From an uncultured Collinsella sp. (GTDB lineage: Bacteria > Actinomycetota > Coriobacteriia > Coriobacteriales > Coriobacteriaceae), in assembly GCA_949288855.1 (NCBI GenBank), contig CASELS010000010.1:1-32507 (forward strand): a DNA stretch of 32,507 bases, written 5' to 3'. The translations under genes were made by a program, and so were the position numbers. This document shows, piece by piece, positions 8,144 through 17,262 of the stretch. The notes under the pieces are model-generated. The model was not told where the DNA came from, searched no databases, and saw only the letters and a program-made list of their open reading frames with translations. The first letter of the stretch is position 1, and every line of letters starts with the position of its first letter.

Positions 8144-8647
8144 TTACTCGGCGGCCTTCTCCTCGGTGGCCTCAGCCTCGACGGTCTCCTCGACCTCGAC
8201 GGGAGCCTCCTCCTCGGCCTTCTCGACCTTCTTGGGGGCCTCAGCCTTCTTGGCGGGAGCAGCCTTGGGGGCCTTCTTCACCACGGGCTCGGACACGATC
8301 TCGATGATGACCATCGGAGCGTTGTCGCCCTTGCGAGGACCGAGCTTCATGATGCGGGTGTAACCACCGTTGCGGTCAGCCCACATGCCCTGAGCGGCCT
8401 TGTCGAAGAGCTCGGCAACGAGGTTCTTATCGCCGAGCTTGGCGATGGCCAGACGACGGGAGTGCAGGTCGCCCTTCTTGGCCCAAGTGATGATGGGCTC
8501 AACGTAGCCGCGCAGCGCCTTGGCGCGCGTCTCGGTGGTCTTGATGCGATCGTTCTCGAAGAGCGCCTTGGCGAGGCTCTTCTTCATCGCACGGGTGTGC
8601 GCGGCGTCGGTGCCGAGCTTCAGACCCTTCTTCTTGTTGTGACGCAT
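8144..8647 (-). CDS. rplQ: Large-subunit ribosomal protein bL17
   Basis: 167 residues, against about 115-125 in most bacteria. The conserved core begins MRHNKKKGLKLGTDAAHTRA and runs to about residue 120. It is followed by an Ala/Lys-rich segment (KKAPKAAPAKKAEAPKK) and an acidic Glu/Val/Ala tail. The core binds 23S rRNA near the exit tunnel. The tail is predicted to be disordered. As in many bacteria, rplQ ends the rpsM-rpsK-rpsD-rpoA-rplQ group. Confidence 0.96.
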   Translation of the reverse strand: MRHNKKKGLKLGTDAAHTRAMKKSLAKALFENDRIKTTETRAKALRGYVEPIITWAKKGDLHSRRLAIAKLGDKNLVAELFDKAAQGMWADRNGGYTRIMKLGPRKGDNAPMVIIEIVSEPVVKKAPKAAPAKKAEAPKKVEKAEEEAPVEVEETVEAEATEEKAAE

Positions 8648-8677
8648 GGTCGGTTTCTCCTCTGATACGCGATAGCG

Positions 8678-9619
8678 TTAGTCCTTGAGGCTGAGCCCCA
8701 TGGACTGAAGCTTGTCCTTGACTTCCTCGATCGACTTCACACCGAAGTTGCGGATGTTCAGCAGGTCGTTCTCGGAGAACTCGACGAGCTGGCGCACCGA
8801 ATGGATGCTCGCGCGCTTGAGGCAGTTGTAGGAGCGGACGGAGAGGTCCAGGTCCTCGATCTGCTTGTCAAGCTCGGCGTTATCGCTGGTCACCTCGGGG
8901 GCGAAAATCGAAACCTCCTCCTCGACCTCGGGGGTCTCGGCAAGGTTCATGAAGGCGGTCATGTGCTGGTTGATGATGTTGGCCGCCTGCACCACCGCGT
9001 CACGCGGGCTCACCGCACCGTTGGTCTCGATCTCGAGAACCAGACGGTCGTAGTCGGTGTGCTGGCCCACGCGGCAGGCCTCGACGAGCTTGGCGCAGCG
9101 ACGAACCGGCGAGAAGAGCGAGTCGACATGGATGACACCAATGGGGTCGTTGTCGCGCTTGTTGTTCTCGTAGGAGACGTAGCCGCGGCCGTAGCCGATG
9201 CGCATGCTCATGGTGAGGTGACCGCCCTCGGTGAGGGTGGCGATGTGGTGATCGGGGTTCACGAGCTCAAAGTCGGAAGGCAGCGCGAAATCGCCACCGA
9301 CGACCTCGCAGGGACCGTCGACCGAGATGGTGGCGGTGCCCTCCTCGGTGGTACCGAGAGCCTCGAACACCAGGCCCTTCACGTTCAGAACAATGTCGGT
9401 GACATCCTCAACCATGTTGGGGATGGTCGTGAACTCGTGCTGGGCGCCATCGATCTGGATGGCCTCCACCGCAGCGCCCTCGAGAGACGAGAGCAGGACA
9501 CGACGCAGCGAGTTGCCGAGCGTGTCACCGTAGCCGCGCTCGAGCGGCTCAACGGAAACGCGCGCAGAGGTCTCGTTGATCTCCTCGACCTGAACCTGAG
9601 GCCTAATGAATTCTGACAT
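8678..9619 (-). CDS. rpoA: RNA polymerase alpha subunit
   Basis: 313 residues, standard length. The N-terminal dimerisation domain has the typical GYGDTLGNSLRRVLLSSLEG. A flexible acidic linker follows (about residues 230-250), then the C-terminal domain with LDLSVRSYNCLKRASI and LLNIRNFGVKSIEEVK, the helix-hairpin-helix surface that binds UP elements and activators. It lies between rpsD and rplQ, the conserved place. Confidence 0.98.
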   Translation of the reverse strand: MSEFIRPQVQVEEINETSARVSVEPLERGYGDTLGNSLRRVLLSSLEGAAVEAIQIDGAQHEFTTIPNMVEDVTDIVLNVKGLVFEALGTTEEGTATISVDGPCEVVGGDFALPSDFELVNPDHHIATLTEGGHLTMSMRIGYGRGYVSYENNKRDNDPIGVIHVDSLFSPVRRCAKLVEACRVGQHTDYDRLVLEIETNGAVSPRDAVVQAANIINQHMTAFMNLAETPEVEEEVSIFAPEVTSDNAELDKQIEDLDLSVRSYNCLKRASIHSVRQLVEFSENDLLNIRNFGVKSIEEVKDKLQSMGLSLKD

Positions 9620-9664
9620 GTACTAACCTCCAGCCTCAGCAGCCTAATCGGATAAGGGACTAGA

Positions 9665-10261
9665 CTACTTAGAGTAGAGCTCGACGATGAGCTGCTCTTG
9701 GATATCGGTGCTGATCTGCTCACGGGTGGGCAGCGACAGCACGTTGCCGCTCAGCTTCTCGATATCGACCTCAAGCCAACCGGGGACCTCGAAGCGCTCG
9801 GACTGGATGAGGGCCTCCTTGATGGGGAGGAGGTCGCGGTACTTCTCGCCGACGGCGACGACGTCACCGGGCTTGACGAGGAAGGAGGGGATGTCGACGC
9901 GGCGGCCATTCACGGTGAAGTGACCGTGGCGAACCGTCTGGCGGGCCTCCTTGCGGGTACGGGCGAAGCCAAGACGAAACACGACGTTGTCAAGACGACG
10001 CTCGAGAAGGGTCATGAGGTTCTCACCCGTGACGCCTTCCATGCGAAGAGCGCGCTCGTAGTAGTGATGGAACTGCTTCTCGAGCACACCGTAGATAAAC
10101 TTAGCCTTCTGCTTCTCGCGCAGCTGCATGCCGTACTCAGATTCCTTGCGACGGCGCTTGGGCTGGCGAATCGATTCCTTCTTGCTGCTGTAGCCGAGCT
10201 CCACGGGATCGATCCCGAGCTGGCGGCAGCGCTTGATAACAGGAGTCCTGTCAATTGCCAT
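9665..10261 (-). CDS. rpsD: Small-subunit ribosomal protein uS4
   Basis: 198 residues. A primary 16S rRNA binder that nucleates 30S body assembly. The S4 RNA-binding domain is visible as [20 protein letters not shown] and [17 protein letters not shown]. The N-terminal zinc-knuckle cysteines of the C+ form are absent (a single Cys at position 12), so this is the zinc-independent form. In E. coli uS4 represses this operon. Here that is only possible in principle, and no known uS4 pseudoknot was identified. Confidence 0.97.
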   Translation of the reverse strand: MAIDRTPVIKRCRQLGIDPVELGYSSKKESIRQPKRRRKESEYGMQLREKQKAKFIYGVLEKQFHHYYERALRMEGVTGENLMTLLERRLDNVVFRLGFARTRKEARQTVRHGHFTVNGRRVDIPSFLVKPGDVVAVGEKYRDLLPIKEALIQSERFEVPGWLEVDIEKLSGNVLSLPTREQISTDIQEQLIVELYSK

Positions 10262-10282
10262 GGTTAAGCGATCCTTTCAGAG

Positions 10283-10690
10283 TTACACGCGGCGACGCTT
10301 CTTGGGGCGGCAGCCGTTGTGCGGGATGGGGGTCTTGTCCTGGATGCTCGACACCTCGAGGCCAGCGGCCTGGAGCGAGCGGATAGCGGTCTCACGACCG
10401 GAGCCGGGGCCCTTCACGAAGACGGCAACCTTGTGCATGCCGTGCTCCATAGCGGCCTTGGCGCAAGCCTCGGCAGCCATCTGAGCGGCAAACGGGGTGC
10501 TCTTACGCGAGCCCTTGAAGCCGACCTGACCGGCGGACTTCCAGGCAATGACGTTGCCCTGGGGATCGGTGATCGAAACGATCGTGTTGTTGAAGGTGGA
10601 GCGGATGTGAGCCTGTCCCACCGAAATGTTCTTGCGATCGGCGCGCTTGATGCGGGTCTGCGCAGCGCGCTTGTTCTTTGCCGTAGCCAT
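10283..10690 (-). CDS. rpsK: Small-subunit ribosomal protein uS11
   Basis: 135 residues. The N-terminal basic tail is followed by [20 protein letters not shown] and [19 protein letters not shown], and the protein ends with [11 protein letters not shown]. It binds 16S rRNA in the platform near the mRNA exit. It lies between rpsM and rpsD. Confidence 0.97.
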   Translation of the reverse strand: MATAKNKRAAQTRIKRADRKNISVGQAHIRSTFNNTIVSITDPQGNVIAWKSAGQVGFKGSRKSTPFAAQMAAEACAKAAMEHGMHKVAVFVKGPGSGRETAIRSLQAAGLEVSSIQDKTPIPHNGCRPKKRRRV

Positions 10691-10703
10691 CTAAGCGCTC
10701 TCC

Positions 10704-11078
<375 letters not shown>

Positions 11079-11093
11079 CGTATGCTCCTCTCT

Positions 11094-11207
11094 TTAACCC
11101 TGACGCTGCTTGTGGCGCGGGTTCTCGCAGATTACGAGCACCTTGCCATGACGCCTAATGATCTTGCACTTGTCGCACATCTTCTTGACGGAAGGACGTA
11201 CCTTCAT
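11094..11207 (-). CDS. rpmJ: Large-subunit ribosomal protein bL36
   Basis: 37 residues. ATG at 11207. It starts [20 protein letters not shown] and ends NPRHKQRQG. Cys11, Cys14, Cys27 and His32 form the usual zinc-binding C-C-C-H set, so this is the zinc-containing form. The TAA is 15 bases before the rpsM ATG. It is in its normal place between infA and rpsM, although 134 bases separate it from infA. Confidence 0.96.
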   Translation of the reverse strand: MKVRPSVKKMCDKCKIIRRHGKVLVICENPRHKQRQG

Positions 11208-11341
11208 GATGCGATCCTCTCAGTTGTGCTCAAACGTATACCTACTATCTACTCGTCCAGCCGCAGACGTGAATAACCGGCTGATGAGCGTGTCGAGCAG
11301 CTTGGGGCTTGAGCGCTCCCCTCCCCGCCCGATACGGGCTG

Positions 11342-11566
11342 CTATTTATAGCGATAGGTGATGCGCCCGCGCGTGAGGTCATAGGGAGAAATCTCCACGA
11401 CCACGCGGTCGCCGGGAAGGATGCGGATGTAGTTCATGCGAATCTTGCCCGAGATGGAGCACAGCACCGAGGCTCCGTTCTCAAGCTCGACGCGGAACAT
11501 AGCGTTGGGGAGCGGCTCAGTGACCGTACCCTCAAGCTCGATGGCATCTTCCTTCTTCACAAGCAC
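11342..11566 (-). CDS. infA: Translation initiation factor IF-1
   Basis: About 74 residues from a GTG at 11566; another GTG at 11560 gives 72. An upstream TTG at 11593 is in frame but would add an atypical N-terminus, and none of these has a strong ribosome-binding site. It is a single S1-like OB fold beginning [20 protein letters not shown] and ending [10 protein letters not shown]. It blocks the ribosomal A site during initiation. The stretch usually read as AHISGKMRKNYIRI is here [14 protein letters not shown], so the common Ala-His pair is Cys-Ser. The sense of this variation is unknown. Confidence 0.93.
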   Translation of the reverse strand: MLVKKEDAIELEGTVTEPLPNAMFRVELENGASVLCSISGKIRMNYIRILPGDRVVVEISPYDLTRGRITYRYK

Positions 11567-11736
11567 ATCTTTCTCTCGCGAAACATACAGCAACAGCGTA
11601 TGATAGCGTACTCGCGCGCGCTAACGTGGATTTTTCGTATCGACTCCACAATTTTCTTCGCTCGCACCGTCTCCTATACTGATAGGCGTTCCCGAAGAAC
11701 ACTGGAAGCCGCTTCATCTGTGTCGATTGGACCACA

Positions 11737-12197
11737 ATGCACCGACTGGACTTCGACGAGCTCACGCGCCAGCTGACCAATCTTTACGACTTCTTCGAAA
11801 CGAGCGACCCGGAAGACGCCGCTCTAACGGCTCGCACCCTCGATTTATACAGACAGAACGCCTTTTATGCTGTCAGCAACGATGCGCACCGTCTATCCAT
11901 AGCCGACATGAAGCTGCATCTATTTGTCCCCCCCACACTGAGAGGAATTCAACAATCTACCGTGACACAAGTTCCGGAGACCTTCAGGAAATTATTCTCA
12001 TTGTGGAGGAGAACACGTGTTACACCGCCTCTAACTGCAACCGCCTCTATCTGGAGACTCGCCTGCTCCTCGGAATAGATGAGCACGATGTGCAGAAGCG
12101 CATGCTGTTATACCTTGACTATCAATGTTGTAAGAAATGGTATAGGGAACTTTACGACGAAAGCGGTGTAGGAATTCTTCGCGACAACGGACGATGA
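11737..12197 (+). pseudogene. Unrecognised gene split by a C7-tract frameshift (pseudogene or phase-variable)
   Basis: Two overlapping plus-strand reading frames look like parts of one protein. The first begins at ATG 11737 (MHRLDFDELTRQLTNLYDFF) and stays plausible up to VPP at the run of seven C's, 11928-11934. Beyond it the same frame becomes Arg/Thr-rich and stops at 12078. Shifting back by one base at the C run opens the second frame, which reads HTERNSTIYRDTSSGDLQEI and later ENTCYTASNCNRLYLETRLL, ending RDNGR with TGA at 12195-12197. Joined, the product would be about 153 residues. The base composition is less GC-rich than the neighbours. I recognise no family and see no good ribosome-binding site. 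A one-base sequencing error, slippage-based switching, ribosomal frameshifting or simple decay are all possible. Confidence 0.5.
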
Positions 12198-12220
12198 TCT
12201 AATGGGCGTTCTTCTTTCGG

Positions 12221-12246
12221 GCAATGTGAAATATTTTGCACATTGC
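12221..12246. repeat. 26-base near-perfect palindrome after the split gene
   Basis: GCAATGTG (12221-12228) and CACATTGC (12239-12246) are perfect inverted arms around an AT-rich centre that is itself nearly symmetric. The site lies 24 bases after the stop of the split gene. It could be a protein-binding operator or a hairpin; there is no T-run. Confidence 0.65.
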
Positions 12247-12264
12247 TAAAACCTCGCATAAGCG

Positions 12265-12289
12265 AAGGAGGCCCGACAGGGCCTCCTTT
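12265..12289 (+). terminator. Intrinsic terminator between split gene and map
   Basis: AAGGAGGCCC, loop GACA, GGGCCTCCTT followed by TTC: a 10-bp perfect stem. Its position suits termination of the plus-strand split gene. On the minus strand it lies 70 bases beyond the map stop and could also end the spc-type transcript, though the minus-side T-run is short. Confidence 0.8.
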
Positions 12290-12360
12290 CAGATTGAGTC
12301 ATATAAGCCTAAGGCTTACGGATATCTTCCAATACCCGCTGACCAAGCCGAGCGATGGCG

Positions 12361-13149
12361 TTACATCACACCGCCCTGCATGGAGCACCAGGCGCCCTGG
12401 GCGTCCTGCGTGAGGATGACCGGGCCGTCATTGGTGATAGCAATGGTGTTCTCGTAATGCGCGGCGGGCAGACCGTCGTCGGTGGTGACAAGCCAGCCGT
12501 CCGGCCCCACGCTCACATGGTAGGTACCGAGCGTGATCATGGGCTCGATGGCAATGACCATACCGGCCTCGAGCTTCACGCCGCGACCTTTCTTGCCCCA
12601 GTTGGGAACGTTGGGGTCCTCGTGCATGACACGTCCTACCCCGTGACCCACGTACTCGCGGAGCACGCCATAGCCGTGACGCTCGGCCAGGCTCTGGATG
12701 GCATGGCCGATGTCGCCGATGCGGTTACCCGGAACAGCCTGGGCAATGCCCTCCTTCAGACAGTCGAGCGTGACCTCGCAAAGGGCCTTGACCTCCTGCG
12801 AGGGGTTGCCCACATAGAAGGTCCAGGCGTTATCGCCCACCCAACCGTCGACGGTCGCACCGGTATCGATCGAGATGATGTCACCGTCGCGCAGGATGAT
12901 GTCGGGATTGGGGATACCGTGCACCACCGCGTCGTTCAGCGACGCGCAGATGGAGCCGGGGAATCCGCCGTAACCCTTGAACGTGGGGATGCCGCCGTGC
13001 ATACGGATGATCTGCTCGGCGAGCTGATCGAGCTCGAAGGTCGAGACGCCAGGACGCACCATGGCACCAACGTGCCGGAGCGCCATCTTAGACAGCGCTC
13101 CGGCCTTCTTCATCTGCTCGATATCTTGTGCAGACTTGATTTTGATCAT
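12361..13149 (-). CDS. map: Methionine aminopeptidase, type I
   Basis: 262 residues. It removes the N-terminal methionine from nascent proteins. Metal-ligand segments are intact: ISIDTGATVDGWVGDNAWTF (two Asp), GHGVGRVMHEDP (His), VIAIEPM (Glu) and the C-terminal HYENTIAI (Glu). The ATG overlaps the adk stop in an ATGA tetranucleotide, suggesting translational coupling. secY-adk-map is a conserved order. Confidence 0.97.
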   Translation of the reverse strand: MIKIKSAQDIEQMKKAGALSKMALRHVGAMVRPGVSTFELDQLAEQIIRMHGGIPTFKGYGGFPGSICASLNDAVVHGIPNPDIILRDGDIISIDTGATVDGWVGDNAWTFYVGNPSQEVKALCEVTLDCLKEGIAQAVPGNRIGDIGHAIQSLAERHGYGVLREYVGHGVGRVMHEDPNVPNWGKKGRGVKLEAGMVIAIEPMITLGTYHVSVGPDGWLVTTDDGLPAAHYENTIAITNDGPVILTQDAQGAWCSMQGGVM

Positions 13150-13772
13150 AGATGGAGAGCTTCCTTCACACGATCATGGACTTCCTCGATGGTGCCGACG
13201 CCGTCGACCACATCGAGACGGCCCTGGCCGCGATAGTACTCCACGAGCGGGCTCGTGTTCTTCTCGTACACATCGAGGCGGTTGGCGATCGTCTCGGGCT
13301 TATCGTCGTCGCGCTGATACATCTCGCCACCGCACTTGGGGCAGACCTCGTCAGCGGCGGTGCCGGTGTAGCCGCAGGCGCGGCAGGCGCGGCGAGCCGA
13401 GAGACGATCGATGATGACCTTCGCGTCGACATCGATAAGGAGCGCCGCATCGAGCGGATTGCCCATGGCGCCGAGCTCGGAGTCGAGGGTGACCGCCTGA
13501 ACGGTGTTGCGCGGGAAGCCGTCCAGAATGAAGCCCTTCTGGGCATCGTCGGCGGCAAGGCGCTCTTTCACCAGATCGATCACGAGCTGATCGGGGACAA
13601 GCTCGCCGGCATCCATGTAGCTCTTGGCCTTGACGCCAAGGTCGCTGCCGCTCTTGACGGCAGCACGCAGAAGGTCACCGGTCGAGATGTGGGCAAAACC
13701 GAACTCTGCAACGAGTTCCTGAGCGACGGTTCCTTTGCCCGCACCCGGAGCTCCCAGCAATACGATGTTCAT
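13146..13772 (-). CDS. adk: Adenylate kinase
   Basis: 208 residues. It converts ATP and AMP to two ADP. The P-loop is GAPGAGKGT (7-15), the AMP-site motif is FILDGFPRN, and the LID carries a zinc site with CRACGYTG followed by CPKCGGE (four Cys). The ATG has GAGAGGAG just upstream. It lies between secY and map. Confidence 0.97.
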   Translation of the reverse strand: MNIVLLGAPGAGKGTVAQELVAEFGFAHISTGDLLRAAVKSGSDLGVKAKSYMDAGELVPDQLVIDLVKERLAADDAQKGFILDGFPRNTVQAVTLDSELGAMGNPLDAALLIDVDAKVIIDRLSARRACRACGYTGTAADEVCPKCGGEMYQRDDDKPETIANRLDVYEKNTSPLVEYYRGQGRLDVVDGVGTIEEVHDRVKEALHL

Positions 13773-13797
13773 GGCTGACTCCTCTCAAGCCGTGTTG

Positions 13798-15081
13798 CTA
13801 CTTGAAGAACCCGTCATAATCATACATCTTCAGCTGGCTCTCAACCTTTGCAAGGGTGTCGAGCACAACGCCGACCATAATGAGAACCGACGTACCGCCG
13901 AAGGACTGGATGAGCTGATTGCCCGTGAACGAGAACACCACAGACGGCACGATGGCGATGAGCGCCAGGAAGATCGCGCTCGGGAGGGTGATCTTGTTTA
14001 GGGCGTTCTTGATGTAGGCGGCCGTGGCCTTGCCCGGGCGAACGCCGGGGATGAAGCCGCCCTGCTTCTTCAGGTTGTCAGCCGTCTCATCGGGGTTGAA
14101 GACCATGCTCGTGTAGAAGTACGCGAAGAACACGATCAGAACAACGTTGAGAATCCAGTTGATCCAGCCGCTCGCGAGCGCACCGGCAACCGCCTGAACC
14201 CAACCGACGCCGGGGAAGAACACGGCGAGCTGAGCAGGGAAGTAAAGCAGGGCGCTAGCGAAGATGATCGGCACAACGCCCGCGGTGTTCACCTTGATCG
14301 GCAGATAGGTGGTCTGACCACCCATCATGCGACGACCGACCACGCGTTTGGCGTAGCTCACCGGGATGCGGCGCTGGCCGCGCTCCAGGTACACGATCAG
14401 CGGGATGACGCAGAGGATGATCACGAAGATCACCACGGTGACGACGATGCCCATCGTGCCCTCGGAAGCCGAGGAGATGATAGCCGCCGGCAGCCCCGCC
14501 ATGATGTTGGCGAAGATGATGAGCGACATGCCGTTGCCGATACCGCGCTGGGTGATGAGCTCACCGATCCACATGATGAGCATGGCGCCCGCGGTGAGCG
14601 TGCCCACGATCATGATGTCGAAGATGATCTCGGGAGCGCCGGCACCATTGAAGTTGATGCCGTAGCCCTTGAACAGGAACAGGTACCCGATGGAGTTCAA
14701 AAGGGCGAGCGCAAGCGTCAGATAGCGAGAATACTGAGTGATCTTGGTCTGGCCGACCTCGCCCTCGCGGGCGAGCTCGTGCAGGCTCGGGACCACGCTC
14801 TGAAGCATCTGGAGGATGATCGAGCTCGTGATGTAGGGCATGATGCCGAGCGAGAAGACCGAGACGTAGCTAAGCGCACCGCCGGAGAAGAGATTCAGCA
14901 GCGACATAGCGCCAGCGGCGACAGAGTTGTCGCCGCTGAACAGGTCCACCATCTCCCCGAAGGGGATGCCGGGCACAGGCACGTGCGCACCGATACGGTA
15001 CAGCACGAGCATCGCTATGGTGAAGAGAATCTTCTCGCGCAGGTCCTTGATGCGAAAAGCGTTCTTCAGGGCGTCTAGCAC
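13798..15081 (-). CDS. secY: Protein translocase subunit SecY
   Basis: 427 residues. The channel of the Sec system, with about ten membrane helices. Signature pieces include VPGIPFGEM near the N-terminus, SLGIMPYITSSIILQMLQ, and ERGQRRIPVSYAKR in the cytoplasmic loop that contacts the ribosome and SecA. A GTG start at 15081 lies inside the end of rplO, overlapping by 7 bases, so translation is probably coupled. Confidence 0.97.
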   Translation of the reverse strand: MLDALKNAFRIKDLREKILFTIAMLVLYRIGAHVPVPGIPFGEMVDLFSGDNSVAAGAMSLLNLFSGGALSYVSVFSLGIMPYITSSIILQMLQSVVPSLHELAREGEVGQTKITQYSRYLTLALALLNSIGYLFLFKGYGINFNGAGAPEIIFDIMIVGTLTAGAMLIMWIGELITQRGIGNGMSLIIFANIMAGLPAAIISSASEGTMGIVVTVVIFVIILCVIPLIVYLERGQRRIPVSYAKRVVGRRMMGGQTTYLPIKVNTAGVVPIIFASALLYFPAQLAVFFPGVGWVQAVAGALASGWINWILNVVLIVFFAYFYTSMVFNPDETADNLKKQGGFIPGVRPGKATAAYIKNALNKITLPSAIFLALIAIVPSVVFSFTGNQLIQSFGGTSVLIMVGVVLDTLAKVESQLKMYDYDGFFK

Positions 15082-15524
15082 GGGAGCTCGACCGACCCTC
15101 CAGCCGCCTCGATCTTGGCCTTGGCCGCAGCCGAAACCTTGTCGACCTTGACGGTGAACTTCTTGGTGGTCTCGCCCTCACCAAGAACCTTGACCGGCTC
15201 GAATTCCTTCTTGATGATACCGGCAGCCTTGAGAGCAGCGCCGTCGATCACCGCGCCGTCCTCGAACTTCTCGTCGAGGCGAGCGATGTTGATGGCCTTG
15301 AACTCAATGCGACGGGGGTTGCGGAAGCCGGGGAGCTTCGGCAGACGCATCGCGAGCGGGGTCTGGCCACCCTCGAAGCCGGCGCCCTTGCCGCCACCGG
15401 AGCGGGAGAGCTGGCCCTTCTGACCGCGGCCCGCAGTGGTGCCGTGACCAGAGGAGTTGCCGCGGCCGATGCGCTTGCGGCGATGGGTGGAACCCGGTGC
15501 GGGAGTAAGATCGTGAAGCTGCAT
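15075..15524 (-). CDS. rplO: Large-subunit ribosomal protein uL15
   Basis: 149 residues. Begins MQLHDLTPAPGSTHRRKRIG and continues RGNSSGHGTTAGRGQKGQ, the Gly/Arg-rich N-terminal extension typical of uL15. It ends in the VDKVSAAAKAKIEAAGG fold that packs on 23S rRNA. It overlaps the secY start by 7 bases. Confidence 0.96.
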   Translation of the reverse strand: MQLHDLTPAPGSTHRRKRIGRGNSSGHGTTAGRGQKGQLSRSGGGKGAGFEGGQTPLAMRLPKLPGFRNPRRIEFKAINIARLDEKFEDGAVIDGAALKAAGIIKKEFEPVKVLGEGETTKKFTVKVDKVSAAAKAKIEAAGGSVELPC

Positions 15525-15527
15525 GTG

Positions 15528-15710
15528 CTACTCCTCTACAATCTCAACAAGGTGCTTGACCTTGAAGATCATTCCGCGGACAGACTCGTTGTCGGTGATC
15601 TCGCGGGTGCGGTTGATCTTGCCGAGGCCGAGGGCGCGGACCGTCCTAACCTGGTCCTTCTTGCAGCCGTTGGTGCTGCGGACCTGCTTGATCTTAATGG
15701 TGTCAGCCAT
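15528..15710 (-). CDS. rpmD: Large-subunit ribosomal protein uL30
   Basis: 60 residues, the normal length. It reads MADTIKIKQVRSTNGCKKDQ and then VRTVRALGLGKINRTREI. It lies between rpsE (2 bases away) and rplO (3 bases away), so the three genes are tightly coupled. Confidence 0.96.
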   Translation of the reverse strand: MADTIKIKQVRSTNGCKKDQVRTVRALGLGKINRTREITDNESVRGMIFKVKHLVEIVEE

Positions 15711-15712
15711 CG

Positions 15713-16243
15713 TTACTGCTCCTTACCACCGACGAACATCTGAGCGACGGTGAGGCCGCGGCGCTCCGCAACCTCCTCGGGGCTCGAGAGCTCCTTGAGG
15801 CCCTCGGCAGCGGCCTTGATGATGTTGAGGCCGTTGTCGGTGCCGAGCGACTTGGAGAGGACGTTCTTGATGCCGGCCAGCTCGAAGAGGGGGCGCACAG
15901 CGCCGCCGGCGATAACGCCGGTACCCTCGATAGCGGGCTTGATGATGATCTTGCCAGCGCCAAAGTGACCCTCGACCTCATGCGGAATGGTGCCGGTCTC
16001 GGTCACGGGCACGTGGAACATGTGCTTCTTGGCGTCGAGCGAGGCCTTGGAGATGGCCAGCGGCACCTCGGCCGACTTGCCCATGCCCAGACCCACGTTG
16101 CCCTTGCCGTCGCCCACAACAACGAGCGCGACGAGGGACATACGGCGACCGCCCTTGACGGTCTTGGAAACACGGTTGATGAAGACGACGCGCTCCTCGA
16201 ACTCGGAGGCCTCGCGCTGCTTGTTATCTCGATTACGAGCCAT
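15713..16243 (-). CDS. rpsE: Small-subunit ribosomal protein uS5
   Basis: 176 residues. It has the double-stranded RNA-binding-like N-terminal domain ([40 protein letters not shown]) and the C-terminal domain with [17 protein letters not shown]. It lies at the mRNA entry site and helps decoding fidelity. A ribosome-binding site AGGAGG precedes the ATG. Confidence 0.97.
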   Translation of the reverse strand: MARNRDNKQREASEFEERVVFINRVSKTVKGGRRMSLVALVVVGDGKGNVGLGMGKSAEVPLAISKASLDAKKHMFHVPVTETGTIPHEVEGHFGAGKIIIKPAIEGTGVIAGGAVRPLFELAGIKNVLSKSLGTDNGLNIIKAAAEGLKELSSPEEVAERRGLTVAQMFVGGKEQ

Positions 16244-16257
16244 GTGCTTCTAACCTC

Positions 16258-16620
16258 CTAGAACTCGAGACCGGCGGCGCGGGCGCCGTCGGCGAGGGCC
16301 TTCACGCGGCCGTGGTAGATACGGCCACCGCGGTCGAACGTGACCTGCTTGATGCCAGCCTCGACGGCGCGCTTACCGATGAGCTCGCCCACCTTGGCAG
16401 CAGCCTCCTTGTTGGAGGTGTGGGTGCCCTTGAACTCGGCCTCGAGCGTGGAGGCGGAGACGAGGGTGTTGCCCTTGGTGTCGTCGACGATCATCGCGTA
16501 GATGTTGGCATTGGTGCGCACGACGCGCAGACGCGGACGCTCCGGCGTGCCGAAGATCTTGCCGCGCACGCGACGCTGACGGCGCTTGAGGCCCGCGAGC
16601 TTCGCTTTGTTCTTATCCAT
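16258..16620 (-). CDS. rplR: Large-subunit ribosomal protein uL18
   Basis: 120 residues. It contains [20 protein letters not shown] and ends [14 protein letters not shown], the signature C-terminus. It binds 5S rRNA together with uL5. An AAGGAG-type site precedes the ATG. Confidence 0.97.
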   Translation of the reverse strand: MDKNKAKLAGLKRRQRRVRGKIFGTPERPRLRVVRTNANIYAMIVDDTKGNTLVSASTLEAEFKGTHTSNKEAAAKVGELIGKRAVEAGIKQVTFDRGGRIYHGRVKALADGARAAGLEF

Positions 16621-16647
16621 CGTTCAATCTCCTTCAGAAGGATCGTG

Positions 16648-16669
16648 CCGGCACCTAACGGGGTGCCGG
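16648..16669 (-). other. Hairpin in the rplF-rplR gap
   Basis: CCGGCACC (16648-16655) pairs with GGTGCCGG (16662-16669) around a 6-base loop. It lies between the rplF stop and the rplR start. There is no T-run, so a stabilising or partial-termination hairpin is more likely than a full terminator. Confidence 0.55.
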
Positions 16670-16692
16670 ACTTATCTGATAGCGCGCGGAGG

Positions 16693-17229
16693 CTACTTGG
16701 CAGCCTTACCGAGCTTGCGGCGGATGTGCTCACCCACGTAGTGGATGCCCTTGCCCTTGTAGGGCTCGGGGGGACGCTTGCCGCGGATCTCGGCGGCGAC
16801 CTGGCCGACCTGCTGCTTATCGATGCCCTTCACGTTGATGTGCGTGTTATCGGGCACCTCGAAGGTGATGCCCTCGGGGGCGTTGTAGATCACGGGATGC
16901 GAGTAACCGAGGGAGAGCTCGAGGTCCTTGCCCTTGAGCTGGACACGGTAGCCAACGCCGGCGAGCTCGAGGCCGCGGCTATAGCCCTCGGAAACGCCCA
17001 CGACCATGTTGTGGATGAGGGCGCGGGTGAGGCCGTGGCGGGCACGGGTCTCGCGCTCATCGTCCGGACGAACGACGGTCAGGACGTTGTCCTCAATCTC
17101 GATGGTGAGCTTCTCGTACATATCGAGCTCGAGCGTGCCCTTCGAGCCCTTGACGGTGATGTGGTTACCGTCGACTGCCACTTCGACTCCGGCGGGAATC
17201 TGGACAGGCTTCTTACCGATACGGGACAC
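16693..17229 (-). CDS. rplF: Large-subunit ribosomal protein uL6
   Basis: 178 residues. It starts MSRIGKKPVQIPAGVEVAVD, and the two repeated domains end with the signature RGKRPPEPYKGKGIHYVGE. It binds near the sarcin-ricin loop. It is in the standard order rpsH-rplF-rplR. Confidence 0.97.
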   Translation of the reverse strand: MSRIGKKPVQIPAGVEVAVDGNHITVKGSKGTLELDMYEKLTIEIEDNVLTVVRPDDERETRARHGLTRALIHNMVVGVSEGYSRGLELAGVGYRVQLKGKDLELSLGYSHPVIYNAPEGITFEVPDNTHINVKGIDKQQVGQVAAEIRGKRPPEPYKGKGIHYVGEHIRRKLGKAAK

Positions 17230-17262
17230 GGTGTTCTCCTTTCCTTCTACGCGCCGAATCGT

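Noticed and set aside
11208-11341. Promoter between infA and rpmJ (TTCACG, 16 bases, TAGATA on the minus strand)
   Set aside because: Both hexamers are weak matches, and the genes are normally cotranscribed; not strong enough to list.
12226-12243. CRP-type site TGTGA...GCACA
   Set aside because: The half-sites are 8 bases apart where CRP needs 6, and the second half is imperfect.
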